A stretch of 64,000 nucleotides of DNA, from NCBI GenBank assembly GCA_029260135.1, contig JAJDDV010000068.1:38499-102498 (forward strand), given 5' to 3'. Within the stretch, counting starts at the first letter, position 1. Each line of letters starts with the position of its first letter. The notes beneath the pieces are model-generated. The model did not search any database, was not told the DNA's origin, and was given only the letters and a program-made list of their open reading frames with translations. A program made the translations under genes and the position numbers. The DNA comes from Phycisphaerae bacterium (GTDB lineage Bacteria; Planctomycetota; Phycisphaerae; UBA1845). Positions 29,665 through 41,106 of this stretch are shown here, piece after piece.

Positions 29665-30462
29665 CTACCCCCCCACCGCATCCCAGATCAGTGTCTTCAA
29701 GTTAAACGCCGCGTGAATCAGAATTGGCCAGACCAGCGAACCTGTGCGCTCATAGACAAACCCCAGCAGCACCCCCAGAAAAGCCAGTGCGACAGTCGCC
29801 TGCGGCTGAAACGAGTGAACCAGACCGAACGCCGCCGCCGACCCCAGCACCGCACGCCACCGACCACGCAGGACCTCACCAAGATACGTCTGTACCAAGC
29901 CCCGAAAGAACAGCTCCTCCATCACAGGCGCAAGCACAACCGCACCCGCCCAGATCGCGACTCCCACCGCCAACGGCTGCGACGGATCGTGCAACGCGCT
30001 GATGGTCGGGTGCGCTTCAAACGTGTACGAAGGCCAGAGCATCAACACGAACTCCCTCGTCGCACCCAAGATCAGCGGGCAGAGCCCAAGCGCCAAGACC
30101 GTCACCATCCCCGCCAGCAACACCCCGCGCCCGCGCATCCAGCCGCCGGGCTGGTGCAAAAATCGCCGAATCCCTCCCTCAAAATGGGTCGCACCGACAA
30201 ACACGCACAACCCGATACCGATGAACTGCGTTGTCGTGTTCAGCAGCAACCGAGCCCGAACGCTCTCCGTATCACCAACCAGCCATTTGACAAGGCCGGC
30301 CAAAACGACGAGGGAAAGGAGATAGACCAAGATCGTCAGCGCCATCGCGTCTTCCCGCAGAACGTTGCGGCGAACCGGCGCAGCTTGCAGCAGGTCGGGC
30401 TGACCGCGCCCAAACCACCGCATCGCGATGATCATCGACACGACCAACGCAACAGCCGTCAC
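29665..30462 (-). CDS. CPBP-family intramembrane metalloprotease (CAAX protease-like)
   Basis: APVMEELFFRGLVQTYL...GLVHSFQPQATVALAFLGVLLGFVYERTGSLVWPILIHAAFN. Start uncertain; ORF is open to 30747. Confidence 0.85.
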   Translation of the reverse strand: MTAVALVVSMIIAMRWFGRGQPDLLQAAPVRRNVLREDAMALTILVYLLSLVVLAGLVKWLVGDTESVRARLLLNTTTQFIGIGLCVFVGATHFEGGIRRFLHQPGGWMRGRGVLLAGMVTVLALGLCPLILGATREFVLMLWPSYTFEAHPTISALHDPSQPLAVGVAIWAGAVVLAPVMEELFFRGLVQTYLGEVLRGRWRAVLGSAAAFGLVHSFQPQATVALAFLGVLLGFVYERTGSLVWPILIHAAFNLKTLIWDAVGG

Positions 30463-30508
30463 AAGATCGTCGATGGCATCAAGGGTGGTCGGTTGGAGTA
30501 GCACAACG

Positions 30509-31312
30509 ATGACTATATTGCAGCGCATCGCCGAGACCAAACGCCGCGAAATCGCTGCGGCAAAAAAGACGCGCCCCCTCGCCCGAATCGAGGACGAGAT
30601 CCGTTCCCTCGACCCGCCGCGAGACTTCCACGCAGCCGTCACAGCCCCATCCTCCGACGGACCCAACGTCATCGCCGAGATCAAGAAGGCCTCCCCCTCC
30701 GCCGGCCTCATCGTCGATCGATTCGACCCCGTCGCCATCGCCCGCATCTACGCCAAATCCGGCGCCGCCGCCCTCAGCGTCCTCACCGACGAAACCTACT
30801 TCCAGGGCCGCCTCGAGTTCATGGACCAGGTGCGGCAGGTCGTGGCACTCCCGGTCCTACGCAAAGATTTCCTCCTCGACCCCTACCAGTTGTATGAAGC
30901 AAGGGCAGCCGGGGCAGATGCGGTGTTACTCATCGGCGAACTGGTCAACACTGACACCCTCGTGACACTTTTGGCGCACGCCAACCGCCTCAACCTCACC
31001 GCGCTGCTCGAAATCCACTCCGAAGAAAATCTGGCCGCAGTTCTCGACACCCTTGGCCCTCCGGCGCGTGGAGGGTATTTGCTGGGGATCAACAACCGTG
31101 ATTTGTCGGTTCAGAAGACGGATTTGTCGACGATGACACGCTTGGCGGCGCGGCTTCCGGCCGGGACGGCGTTTGTCGCGGAGAGTGGGCTTGCGACCAG
31201 AAGTGACGTGCTGATGGCACAGCGGGCCGGAGCATGTGCGGTCTTGGTCGGCGAATCGATCTTGCGCGCAACTGACACTGGATTGGCACTTCGAACGCTG
31301 CTGGGGCGATGA
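30509..31312 (+). CDS. trpC: Indole-3-glycerol-phosphate synthase
   Basis: NVIAEIKKASPSAGLIVDRFDPVAIARIY, VLRKDFLLDPYQLYEARAAGADAVLLI, GINNRDL, VAESGL. Confidence 0.95.
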   Translation: MTILQRIAETKRREIAAAKKTRPLARIEDEIRSLDPPRDFHAAVTAPSSDGPNVIAEIKKASPSAGLIVDRFDPVAIARIYAKSGAAALSVLTDETYFQGRLEFMDQVRQVVALPVLRKDFLLDPYQLYEARAAGADAVLLIGELVNTDTLVTLLAHANRLNLTALLEIHSEENLAAVLDTLGPPARGGYLLGINNRDLSVQKTDLSTMTRLAARLPAGTAFVAESGLATRSDVLMAQRAGACAVLVGESILRATDTGLALRTLLGR

Positions 31313-31318
31313 CCGCGT

Positions 31319-31666
31319 TTATCCCTCGGCCGGTTCAATGGTCACGATGAGGCTGAGCGAGGCAAACTGCTCGGCGTAGAGTTCAGCCCGCTCTTTGTGC
31401 GTGACAAGCAGCAGAGAGACGCCGGTCTCATGGGCTTCGAGCGTCTTGAGGAGCGCATCCTGGGGCGAGAGGGCAGCGAGGCGAACGACCGATTTGAGGA
31501 CGTGCTCAAAGGTGTTCACATCGTCGTTGTGAAGGAGGACCCTGTAGGGTGGGAGCTTCTTGTGCTTGCGGACCGGCGGCGCCGGCTTCTTGGCCGGTGC
31601 GGTGACTGTGGTGCTGCCATCGTCGACTGTTTGCTCGGCTTCCTGGCTGGGATCGCGATCGGTCAT
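31319..31666 (-). CDS. clpS: ATP-dependent Clp protease adaptor ClpS
   Basis: PPYRVLLHNDDVNTFEHVLKSVVRL...KTLEAHETGVSLLLVTHKERAELYAEQFASLSLIVTIEPAEG. Confidence 0.93.
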   Translation of the reverse strand: MTDRDPSQEAEQTVDDGSTTVTAPAKKPAPPVRKHKKLPPYRVLLHNDDVNTFEHVLKSVVRLAALSPQDALLKTLEAHETGVSLLLVTHKERAELYAEQFASLSLIVTIEPAEG

Positions 31667-31743
31667 CTGTACGTTCTCACCCGAACAAGCTTGGCCCTAG
31701 AGCGTCAGGTCCGTGTCACTGACACGTCCCGACTTCGGACATT

Positions 31744-31769
31744 CGCGCGGGCAAAGGCCCGCGGCTCAG
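31744..31769. repeat. Palindromic repeat family D, inverted copy
   Basis: cgcgcgggcaaaggcccgcggctcag. Confidence 0.7.
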
Positions 31770-31857
31770 TTACGATTTCGGAACCCATATAGTATAGGAG
31801 GGGGAAACGGCTGCGCCAAGGGCGCCCGCGCGCCGACAGTGCTGATTCGGCGTGTGT

Positions 31858-32196
31858 CTACGGGCGCCGGCCGGGGCGGTTTCGCCCGCGACCCTGAGCA
31901 GGGTTCTTCTCGCTACGGAGTTCGCCGAGATCCAGGCCCTGTGCGATCTGAATCTGCTTCCTAGCCGTGTCGAAGCGGTAGACGATCAGGCGCTGGCTGG
32001 AGCCGTCGATGACATAGACGAACTCCTGATCGCCGGAGGAATCCCGCCCGACGGTCATGACGAAGTCGCCGCCGGTCACGGTCATGCCACCGGATGCGAC
32101 CGCGGGCTGAGGAAGGGTCTGCAGAATCACGAGCGCGGTGAGCAGGATCACGGCGGTTGTCGTAAGGATGCCGATCGTGAAGGTCTTTGTGTCCAT
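31858..32196 (-). CDS. Small membrane-anchored hypothetical protein
   Basis: N-terminal TM (TFTIGILTTTAVILLTALVIL) and EFVYVIDGSSQRLIVYRFD. Confidence 0.55.
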   Translation of the reverse strand: MDTKTFTIGILTTTAVILLTALVILQTLPQPAVASGGMTVTGGDFVMTVGRDSSGDQEFVYVIDGSSQRLIVYRFDTARKQIQIAQGLDLGELRSEKNPAQGRGRNRPGRRP

Positions 32197-32219
32197 GAGG
32201 GATCTCCCGATTGGAGGTT

Positions 32220-32507
32220 TTATCGTTCAAAGTCCTTCTTGAGGTCGCGCGGCGGTGTGGCTTTCAACTTGCTACCCGGTCCGCCGCCGGGGTAGAGTGC
32301 GAGCAACTCGGCTTGGGAGGGATCCAGCACATAGAGGACGTCATAGGTTTGCCCCGACCCCTTGGCGGTGACGCAAACAGGCTTACCGCCACGTCGTGAG
32401 GCCTGCGCTAGTGCGGTGGGCAGGGAGACGACCTGGGCGAGCAGCGCGACGATCAACATGGCGTTGACCCCCACCAGAAGTGCGATCCAGGAGCGCTTGG
32501 TGAACAC
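32220..32507 (-). CDS. Small membrane-anchored hypothetical protein, possible paralog of 31858..32196
   Basis: GTG start, N-terminal TM, TYDVLYVLDPSQAELLALYPG. Confidence 0.5.
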   Translation of the reverse strand: MFTKRSWIALLVGVNAMLIVALLAQVVSLPTALAQASRRGGKPVCVTAKGSGQTYDVLYVLDPSQAELLALYPGGGPGSKLKATPPRDLKKDFER

Positions 32508-32536
32508 GTGTCTTCTCCTCTGGGTCTGATTCGGGC

Positions 32537-32737
32537 TCAGGTCAGGTGCGAACGCTTGACGTTTACGAGGCTGGCTGCACAGGTCACGACCAGGATTCCC
32601 ACGGCGATAGCCCATTTGAGCCAGGACTGTTCTTCGTCGGGGAGGTTTGCACGGGCTTGTGCCCAGACGGATGCGCCGGTCAGGTGCATGGTCAGAGCGG
32701 CGATGGCGACGCTTCGTGCGATTCGTTTGAGTTTCAT
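32537..32737 (-). CDS. Small signal/TM hypothetical protein
   Basis: MKLKRIARSVAIAALTMHLTGASVWAQA...WLKWAIAVGILVVTCAASLVNVKRS; collinear with the two downstream small genes. Confidence 0.45.
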   Translation of the reverse strand: MKLKRIARSVAIAALTMHLTGASVWAQARANLPDEEQSWLKWAIAVGILVVTCAASLVNVKRSHLT

Positions 32738-33291
32738 CGTTTGCAGCTTCCGGTCATGGGTTGGTCTTGCCACTACTCGAATTATAGACGCAGCACCGTT
32801 CGAGTCCAGCGTCCTGAGAAACGGCTCACGCTGAACTCTCGCCGGTCTTCCAGACACCCGTCCGCCTCGCCTGGATTGGGGCAGGTCGGGGCGGCGTGAA
32901 GGGGGCGGCGGGAGACGGTCCAGCACGGGACGGACGAGTGACATCCGGTGAAGCCGGAGCCGCCGGGCCGACCGGCTGGTCCGCGCGGCGGCCCGCACAA
33001 TCTCTCCGTTGTCAGCCTGAGAGGGTACTCGGCGGCACCGTTCGGCGAATCACCTCGTCGTATCATCCGCGACCCGGTCGGACGCATGTTGACACCATCG
33101 GTCATCGCGGACGCGTCGCTGACGTCATCCGAAACGCCACTCGCACGTTGTGTCGGGCGCAACCCTTGGCGTGGCACGACCTGTTCGGGACGGGGGCGCT
33201 GCGAGCGTACAAGGGCGATATAGAGTGCCACATACGTGACATATAGGTGACGGCCCCGAATGGCGCGAATGGCATCGAGCAGTGTCTGGAT

Positions 33292-33326
33292 GGGTGCCAT
33301 GCCCAAGCCGAAGGCGCGGGCATGCC
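33292..33326 (+). repeat. Palindromic repeat family A
   Basis: gggtgccatgcccaagccgaaggcgcgggcatgcc; also near 39044, 39133, 59876 and 61638. Confidence 0.85.
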
Positions 33327-33396
33327 TCCTACCGCCTCGCGCGTGGCGTCTGCGCCACCTTGGCGGAAGCGTAAGGCCCCTGCCGGGCTGCGATGG

Positions 33397-33420
33397 TAGG
33401 GTGCATCTTGATGCACCTCC
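33397..33420. repeat. Palindromic repeat family B (ggtgcatc-aa/tt-gatgcacc)
   Basis: tagggtgcatcttgatgcacctcc; also at 37426 and 60121, degenerate at 61738. Confidence 0.85.
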
Positions 33421-34670
33421 TACGCCCCCTTCCCCGGCGGCACAAGCCGATTGCGCAAGACCCCGAACGCCAGCGCCGCCGCAAGGCCAAGCCCTCCGCA
33501 GATCGCCCAGAGGTAACCGCCACCCAGCTCGCGCAGGATCAACCCGCCCAGCGGCGCACCTACCATCATCGATGACGAGAAACTCATCGTGAACACACCC
33601 ATGTAGCGCGCGCGAAGTTGTTGCGGTGCAAGATCACTGACAATGGCTGAGGAGAGCGGCGAACCCATCATCTCGCCGACCGTCCACACGGCCACCGCGG
33701 CCGCGAAGTGCAACGGCGACGTCGCAAGCCCGAAGAGCGCGAACCCGGCTCCGGTGATCATCGCCGACAGCGTGATCGCCCAGCCGCGATGAAAACGCGT
33801 GATGAGAGACGTAATGGGTAGCTGCAGCAGGACGATCATCGCACCGTTGAGCGCCATGATCAGCCCATACTCTTGCGCGCCGATTCCCTTCTCCCCGAGG
33901 TAGATCGGGAACGTCGAGAATGACTGCATGTAGATCAACGCCAATACGAAGATCGCGCCGCAGAATACGAGAAACACCCCGTCCGTCAGGATGTACTTGG
34001 CGGCTGCACCCAGGCTGACATCGTCGGGGCGAACGTCATCCTCCGGGCTCGTCGCGCCGTTCGGAGCATCGTCGGATGCTGACGCCGCTTCTTCCCTGCG
34101 CGAGGGCAGCGTTTCCGCGATCCAGATCAGAATCAGGACCCCGAAGATCGCGGCCGTCAGTGCGTCTCCCCAGAACAACCATTGATACGACACCTCAGCC
34201 AGCGTACCTCCCACGGCCGCAGCCACCGCGAACCCGAGGTTGATGGCCACGTACATCAGCCCGAACGCATGGGCGCGCTGCGTGGATTCCGTCACGTCGG
34301 CGACCATGGCCGAGGCGGCGGGGCGGTACATCTCCGACAGCAGGGAGAAGGCGAGGATGGCCGCGAGGATCGCCCACGGATGGGAGAGTATCCCGAAGAC
34401 GACGAGCACGGCCGCGGCGCCGAACAGGCTGATCAGCATGACGGCCTTGCGCCCGATGCGATCGGCCAGGTGCCCGCCGATCAGCGACGCCGCCAGCGCC
34501 CCGAGGCCGTAGACGCCCATGGCCGACGTCGCGAACCCGACACTCAGCCCGAGCGACTCGCGAAGGTAGAGCGTGAGAAACGGCACGAGGAACGCCCCGG
34601 CCCGGTTGATCAGCGCACCGACGCACAGCAGGTGAACCGTGCGGGAAAGAGATAGGTACTGTTTCAGCAT
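33420..34670 (-). CDS. MFS transporter
   Basis: About 12 TM segments; GALAASLIGGHLADRIGRKAVMLISLFGAA. Confidence 0.9.
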   Translation of the reverse strand: MLKQYLSLSRTVHLLCVGALINRAGAFLVPFLTLYLRESLGLSVGFATSAMGVYGLGALAASLIGGHLADRIGRKAVMLISLFGAAAVLVVFGILSHPWAILAAILAFSLLSEMYRPAASAMVADVTESTQRAHAFGLMYVAINLGFAVAAAVGGTLAEVSYQWLFWGDALTAAIFGVLILIWIAETLPSRREEAASASDDAPNGATSPEDDVRPDDVSLGAAAKYILTDGVFLVFCGAIFVLALIYMQSFSTFPIYLGEKGIGAQEYGLIMALNGAMIVLLQLPITSLITRFHRGWAITLSAMITGAGFALFGLATSPLHFAAAVAVWTVGEMMGSPLSSAIVSDLAPQQLRARYMGVFTMSFSSSMMVGAPLGGLILRELGGGYLWAICGGLGLAAALAFGVLRNRLVPPGKGA

Positions 34671-34977
34671 CTGCGTAGCCTATGGAATCCGTCACGGCAC
34701 TGACTCGGCCCGGCCGGCGCCCGGTGCTCTCGATGGCGGACCGCCTCGTCTCGATGAGCACCGGGATCGGCGGACGGCAGCTTGCGGGCGCGGGCAGTGA
34801 TTGTCAAAGAGCGGGCGTGGGCGTGATCGGCGACAGTTTTCATGACGCTCGCCATCGCCTGAAGGCGCGCTGAGCCCAACGACGAGCGCCAGGCGAGGGA
34901 TTATCGGGCGTCGGTGGGTTCGTTTGGGCATATTTTTTTCTCACCAAGGTGTCACATAGTGGCACTTGTGGGGAGGG

Positions 34978-35005
34978 GAAGCGACGAAGCGACGAAGCGA
35001 CGCAG
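34978..35005 (+). repeat. Short tandem repeat (gcgacgaa)n
   Basis: gaagcgacgaagcgacgaagcgacgc. Confidence 0.7.
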
Positions 35006-36061
35006 GGGGGAGAGGAAGGGACGGAGGGACATGGGGACGAGGGGTGTTGGTGTGTTCATGGCCGCGGACGCCGTTCATCGGGCTCCTACAGAAAGAACGT
35101 CGCGCGTGCTCGGTTGGGAGGGGATTGCGGGCGCGCGCCGCGTGCCGAGTATTGCAGCTCTGGTGGGTAGACGTGGAGCGGTCCGTGTTGACTCAGCCGT
35201 AGCTGGGAGGGGGCAGCCTGTAAGGGCTGCAGATCTTTGCCGTGGGCAGAGCCAAGCGACGGCCACGGATGCCGCTCTGAATGCGGCGAAGCGTCGAACG
35301 GGCCTGAACTCCCTGGAATTCCTGGGCAGCCTCGACTGGTCCGCCCATGTCTGCTCCTGCTCACACGACGATTCTATCAAGGTGCGGCAGGCCCGGATCA
35401 GTCAGACTCTTTGATGTCTGGTAGAGCCTCCAATTCGACCAGTTCCACTGCTCCGGGGATTCGCAGAGGCGAAGTTCCGTTCGACCTTGCAGTAGACGGC
35501 AGCGCTTTATACAATTATTTCCTAGTGAGCCGCGCTGCTGGACCGCCATCTCCTCGGAGAGTGCATGAGTGATGTGGGGCACGTTGTCGGGAGGATCGCC
35601 CTGCCGAGCATGCTCACAGCGACTACTTCGAGCTGAGGCTTGCCGAGGCTATGTGTCCAATGAGAGAGAGTTGAACCCATCCTCTTCAACATGGAGTAGA
35701 GCGTTGCAGGTTCTCGTTCGTAGGGCGAATCAGCGCGCAGCTTGGCAGACGCCGCCGCCAGCGGACACATGGGAAGAATGGTGCCGTAGAATGGAACACC
35801 AGGGCCATTGCCTCTCGCCGGTGTATTCCACATCCGACTCCGGAACGCTCGCTTTCATGCTTCTCGGCGGTAGCGCCTTCAGCTACGAAACCGACATACA
35901 GGCCGCGTGGCGTGCGGCTTCTAACCGAATGAAGCGAGCCGGCGATATGTGGAAGAGGCATGCTGACCGGCTCGCCGATACGTGGGGCAGATGGTGTACG
36001 GCGATAGCTGTCAACGGGGCTCGCCGACGTAGCTAGAGAGCTAAGGTCTGAAGGCAAGGAC

Positions 36062-36382
36062 ATGGCAGTGCTCAAGGGTGAGGAGTTCGGTGCAAGCGAT
36101 CGTCCAACTGCCAAACGAATTCGGCGGCTCGTCGAACTACAGTGTTTTCGGTGTGCGATGACTGGGCGTGAACTAGTTCCGGACGATGCAAACCTCGACC
36201 ACATTGCACCTGTCGCCGCAGGTGGTGAGCACGTCATGGGCAATGTGCAGGTGGTTCACAAGGTGATCAACCAAATGAAGTCAACTCTGCCGAAGTCCGA
36301 GTTCATCGAATGGTGTCGGCTGGTCGTTGCGTATGCAGACGAAGGCGATTCGCCCGCCCACACTGTCGAGCCATCGCAGTGA
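36062..36382 (+). CDS. HNH endonuclease-like small protein
   Basis: CFRCAMTGRELVPDDANLDHIAPVAAGGEHVMGNVQVVHKVINQMKSTLPKSEF: CxxC, LDHI.P and GG.H..N pattern. Confidence 0.65.
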   Translation: MAVLKGEEFGASDRPTAKRIRRLVELQCFRCAMTGRELVPDDANLDHIAPVAAGGEHVMGNVQVVHKVINQMKSTLPKSEFIEWCRLVVAYADEGDSPAHTVEPSQ

Positions 36383-36526
36383 AGCACCGAGAGGCTGATG
36401 TCCCCGACAGATGCAATTGATACCAGCCTTGGCTTTCCTCAACCTCCATGGTGATCTCCGGTTTACGGAGCGTCTGGGCGGAACCTCGTAATGCGTGGCG
36501 TTCAACTACGGTAAGAGAGAACGAAT

Positions 36527-36955
36527 ATGAAGCGCTTGCCCACAGATCTGCAGATCCTGAACGCCATCTATGAGCGGTACTACAACGACTTTGAGCAGCA
36601 TACCGATGACGAAGGTACGCGATGCACGAAGATTTACGTTCCCATCGACATCAAGCGCATTTCAAAGGACTTGGGAGTCGACGCCGACATCGTGTTTGGG
36701 AGGCTCTACTACCACTTGGAGCGGAGGCACGGCTACAGGCAAGACGACGGATCGATAGTCGCACTATTCACTCCGGAAGTGGCCGAGGACGTTAATTGTG
36801 TGCACTTCCCGCTCATGGCTTCGGTTCTTGCAGATCTGCGAGATCAATCGAAGAAACACCACGTGGCGACAGGGATAGCAGTTGTCTCCCTCGTCATATC
36901 GATTGTGTCGATTACATTGTCAGTCCTGGCCAGGTCAGGGACTGTGTCAGGCTGA
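36527..36955 (+). CDS. Hypothetical protein with C-terminal TM helix
   Basis: MKRLPTDLQILNAIYERYYNDFEQHTDDEGTRCTKIYVPIDIKRISKDLGVDADIVFGRLYYHLERRHGY...; TM VATGIAVVSLVISIVSITLSVLA. Confidence 0.6.
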   Translation: MKRLPTDLQILNAIYERYYNDFEQHTDDEGTRCTKIYVPIDIKRISKDLGVDADIVFGRLYYHLERRHGYRQDDGSIVALFTPEVAEDVNCVHFPLMASVLADLRDQSKKHHVATGIAVVSLVISIVSITLSVLARSGTVSG

Positions 36956-37425
36956 AGCTCGGTCTCCTGCATACTCTTCGACGTGGGCAGGGTATCTCCT
37001 TCGGTACGATCTCAGGTCCGAAGGCCAATAGCGTCGAATACGACCGCAGGTGCTCGGCCGCGTGTGGGCAGCCTTCCAGCCTGCGGGAGGTGCATCAAGA
37101 AGGACTGAGCGGCTGCGTTTGCGCATCGACGGGCGAGGATCCAGTGACGCCCGGCGCTGCCTGTTCAGGCAGAGGCGACATTTGCGGAAGTTGCGAGTTG
37201 CGGCGGGTGGGAGACGCCCTGCGTCGGACACGGACTGCCTGACTGTCATGCCGGACGATGTGCGATGACGGCCTGTGCTACGATCCCCTGCGTCCTGGGT
37301 CGTCGCGTCCGATCTTCGACCCTTACAGGGTCGAATTGGTTTGGGGTGGGTTTGTCCCGGTGGCGGCACCCGCCTCCGGCGGTCTTGCCACCGGCTATGA
37401 TCTTGCAGGCCTACAGCCTGCGGGG

Positions 37426-37443
37426 GGTGCATCAAGATGCACC
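37426..37443. repeat. Palindromic repeat family B
   Basis: ggtgcatcaagatgcacc, perfect palindrome, preceded by agcctgcggg. Confidence 0.8.
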
Positions 37444-37778
37444 GTACGTGTCTTCGGTTTGGGCATGAGATTCGTGTGGATCGGTAAAAGCACTGGCGGG
37501 CGAGCCGCCAGTGGCACCCCGGCGCTCGCACGGGCAAACGAGTTTGCCCACGGCCCCCGCCGTTCGTGGCACCTGGCGATCATCGGTTCCCCCACCTCAC
37601 CGCTTCGCTAATGAGACGGGCCACCCATGCGGCATGGTTTCCCAGGTGCCGGAAGGGGGGTGTCCACGCGCCGCGATTTGGGTTATCCTCTCGCCCCCTT
37701 TGAGTGATGTCGCGTGCCGGTGCGGGCGCCCGCCATCGTCGGGGGAATTCGGGGCCTTTTAGCTAGAGGAAGCTTGAG

Positions 37779-38960
37779 ATGAAGATCGGAGTTCCCAGGG
37801 AGACCTTCCCCGGTGAGCGGCGCGTGGCGCTGAGCCCGGACGCGGTGTCCCTCGTCAGCAAGCAGGGGCACACAGTGGCCGTCGAGGCCGGTGCCGGCGC
37901 CGACGCCGGATACGCGGACGACGCCTACCAGGCCAAGGGGGCGACCATCGCCACCGATCGGGCGGAGCTCTTCCGCGCCGCCGACGTCATCCTCCAGGTG
38001 CGGGGACTGGGGTCCAATGCCGACGCCGGCCGGGCGGACCTCGAGCTGATGCGGGCCGACCAGGTCGTCATCGCCTCGTTTGACCCGCTTTCCGCCCCGC
38101 AATCCGCCAAACAGCTGGCGGGCTCGAAAGTAACCTCCTTCGCCATGGAGCTGATGCCCCGCATCACCCGGGCCCAGAGCATGGACGTGCTCTCGTCGAT
38201 GGCGACGGTCGCGGGCTACAAGGCCGTGCTACTGGCCGCCAACACCTCGCCACGCATGTTCCCGATGTTCATGACCGCCGCCGGAACCGTAACACCCGCC
38301 CACGTGCTCATCGTCGGTGCGGGCGTGGCCGGCCTGCAGGCCATTTCGACCGCCCGCCGGCTCGGCGCGGTCGTTCACGCCTATGACGTGCGACCGGCCG
38401 TCAAAGAGCAGATCGAGAGCCTCGGTGCGAAGTTTGTCGAGATGGAGCTCGAGACCGGTGAAGCCGAGGACAAAGGCGGATACGCCAAGGACCTCGGCGA
38501 CGATTTCATCCGCAAGCAGCGGGAATTAATGACCAAAGTCGTGGCCACGCAGCATGTCGTCATTACGACGGCCGCCATTCCGGGTAAGAAGTCGCCCGTG
38601 ATCGTGACGGCCGACATGGTCAAGGGCATGATGCCGGGCTCGGTCATCGTCGATCTGGCCGCCGAACGCGGCGGTAACTGCGAGTTGACGAAGCTCGATG
38701 AGACGGTCGAGGTCCACGGCGTCACGATTCTGGGGCCCTCGAACCTGGCGGCGACCGTTCCGTTTCACGCCAGTCAGATGTACGCTCGCAACCTCGTCAC
38801 GTTCCTCAAAGAGTTGACGAAGGACGGCGAGTTGAACATCGACATGGAAAACGAAGTCATTCGTGACACGTTGCTGACACGCGGGGGCGAGGTCGTCCAC
38901 GCACGCGTCAAAGAACTGTTGGGTGAGACCGGTGGTGCGCCCGCCGAGTCCGGGACGTAG
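37779..38960 (+). CDS. pntAA: NAD(P) transhydrogenase subunit alpha, part 1
   Basis: MKIGVPRETFPGERRVALSPDAVSLVSKQGHTVAVEAGAGADAGYADDAY; GAGVAGLQAISTARRLGAVVHAYDVRPAVKEQIESLGAKFVE. Confidence 0.95.
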   Translation: MKIGVPRETFPGERRVALSPDAVSLVSKQGHTVAVEAGAGADAGYADDAYQAKGATIATDRAELFRAADVILQVRGLGSNADAGRADLELMRADQVVIASFDPLSAPQSAKQLAGSKVTSFAMELMPRITRAQSMDVLSSMATVAGYKAVLLAANTSPRMFPMFMTAAGTVTPAHVLIVGAGVAGLQAISTARRLGAVVHAYDVRPAVKEQIESLGAKFVEMELETGEAEDKGGYAKDLGDDFIRKQRELMTKVVATQHVVITTAAIPGKKSPVIVTADMVKGMMPGSVIVDLAAERGGNCELTKLDETVEVHGVTILGPSNLAATVPFHASQMYARNLVTFLKELTKDGELNIDMENEVIRDTLLTRGGEVVHARVKELLGETGGAPAESGT

Positions 38961-38994
38961 TCTCATGTTTCAGAACATCCACAGCGATCGATTG

Positions 38995-39030
38995 GGTGCG
39001 ACGGCCAAGCGTAGCGCGGCCATGTTGTGC
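38995..39030 (-). repeat. Intergenic repeat family G, inverted copy
   Basis: gtgcgacggccaagcgtagcgcggccatgttgtgc. Confidence 0.6.
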
Positions 39031-39043
39031 AAACGCCCACTGA

Positions 39044-39074
39044 GCATGCCCGCGCCTCGGGCTTGGGCATGGCT
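39044..39074 (-). repeat. Palindromic repeat family A
   Basis: gcatgcccgcgcctcgggcttgggcatggct. Confidence 0.8.
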
Positions 39075-39132
39075 CCAGGCGGGTGTTGCATCGAAATGTA
39101 CTCTCTTCACCGGCTGGAAACCGGTGCCACAC

Positions 39133-39167
39133 GGCATGCCCGCGCCTTGGGCTTCGGCATGGCACCC
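39133..39167 (-). repeat. Palindromic repeat family A
   Basis: ggcatgcccgcgccttgggcttcggcatggcaccc. Confidence 0.8.
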
Positions 39168-39173
39168 AAGGAG

Positions 39174-39207
39174 GAGCATGGCGGCGCTACGCTTGGCCAT
39201 GCCACCC
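39174..39207 (+). repeat. Intergenic repeat family G
   Basis: agcatggcggcgctacgcttggccatgccaccc. Confidence 0.6.
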
Positions 39208-39290
39208 TCAGGCGAAGGGTTGACTAAGCACTGGAGCGCCGCCGCCGGCTTGTGCCGGGCGGCAGATTTGGAAGCTACGCAAAGGAAGAG

Positions 39291-39578
39291 ATGATGGGAC
39301 TCGAGCTTGTCACGCTGTTGACCATCTTCGTGCTGGCGATGATCGTCGGACGCGAAGTCATCACGAAAGTACCGCCTACGCTGCACACACCCCTGATGTC
39401 CGGGTCGAACGCGATCTCCGGAATCACGGTGGTTGGCGCGCTGATCGCGGCCGGTGCGGGGGCGACGTGGACGTCGACCATTCTTGGTTTTCTGGCACTC
39501 GTGTTCGCCACGGTCAACGTGGTCGGCGGTTTCCTCGTTTCACACCGCATGCTGATGATGTTCCGAAAGAAGGGCTAA
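39291..39578 (+). CDS. pntAB: NAD(P) transhydrogenase subunit alpha, part 2 (TM)
   Basis: MMGLELVTLLTIFVLAMIVGREVITKVPPTLHTPLMSGSNAISGITVVGAL. Confidence 0.93.
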   Translation: MMGLELVTLLTIFVLAMIVGREVITKVPPTLHTPLMSGSNAISGITVVGALIAAGAGATWTSTILGFLALVFATVNVVGGFLVSHRMLMMFRKKG

Positions 39579-39581
39579 GTC

Positions 39582-41045
<1,464 letters not shown>

Positions 41046-41072
41046 AGTTTCAGCCGCCGTTCGTGCGGTGGG

Positions 41073-41106
41073 GCCTCAGGTTCGCAAAAAGGTGAGGCGT
41101 TTTCGG
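41073..41106 (+). terminator. Rho-independent terminator after pntB
   Basis: GCCTCA-ggttcgcaaaaagg-TGAGGC-GTTTTC. Confidence 0.7.

Noticed and set aside
33170-33190. tggcacgacctgttcg as a sigma-54 promoter
   Set aside because: Has TGGCAC but lacks GC at the required 10-nt spacing; the same applies to TGGCAC near 2895, 22163, 30848, 34970 and 37520.
34914-35414. 166-aa ORF in a purine-rich region
   Set aside because: Dominated by a (gcgacgaa)n tandem repeat and low-complexity sequence; overlapping ORFs in several frames look equally poor.
35569-36036. 155-aa ORF upstream of the HNH-like gene
   Set aside because: No recognisable domain, atypical N-terminus and competing antisense ORFs; not supportable as a CDS.
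36383-36526. Possible integron attC-like spacer between the two accessory genes
   Set aside because: No convincing paired RYYYAAC/GTTRRRY core sites and no integrase visible.
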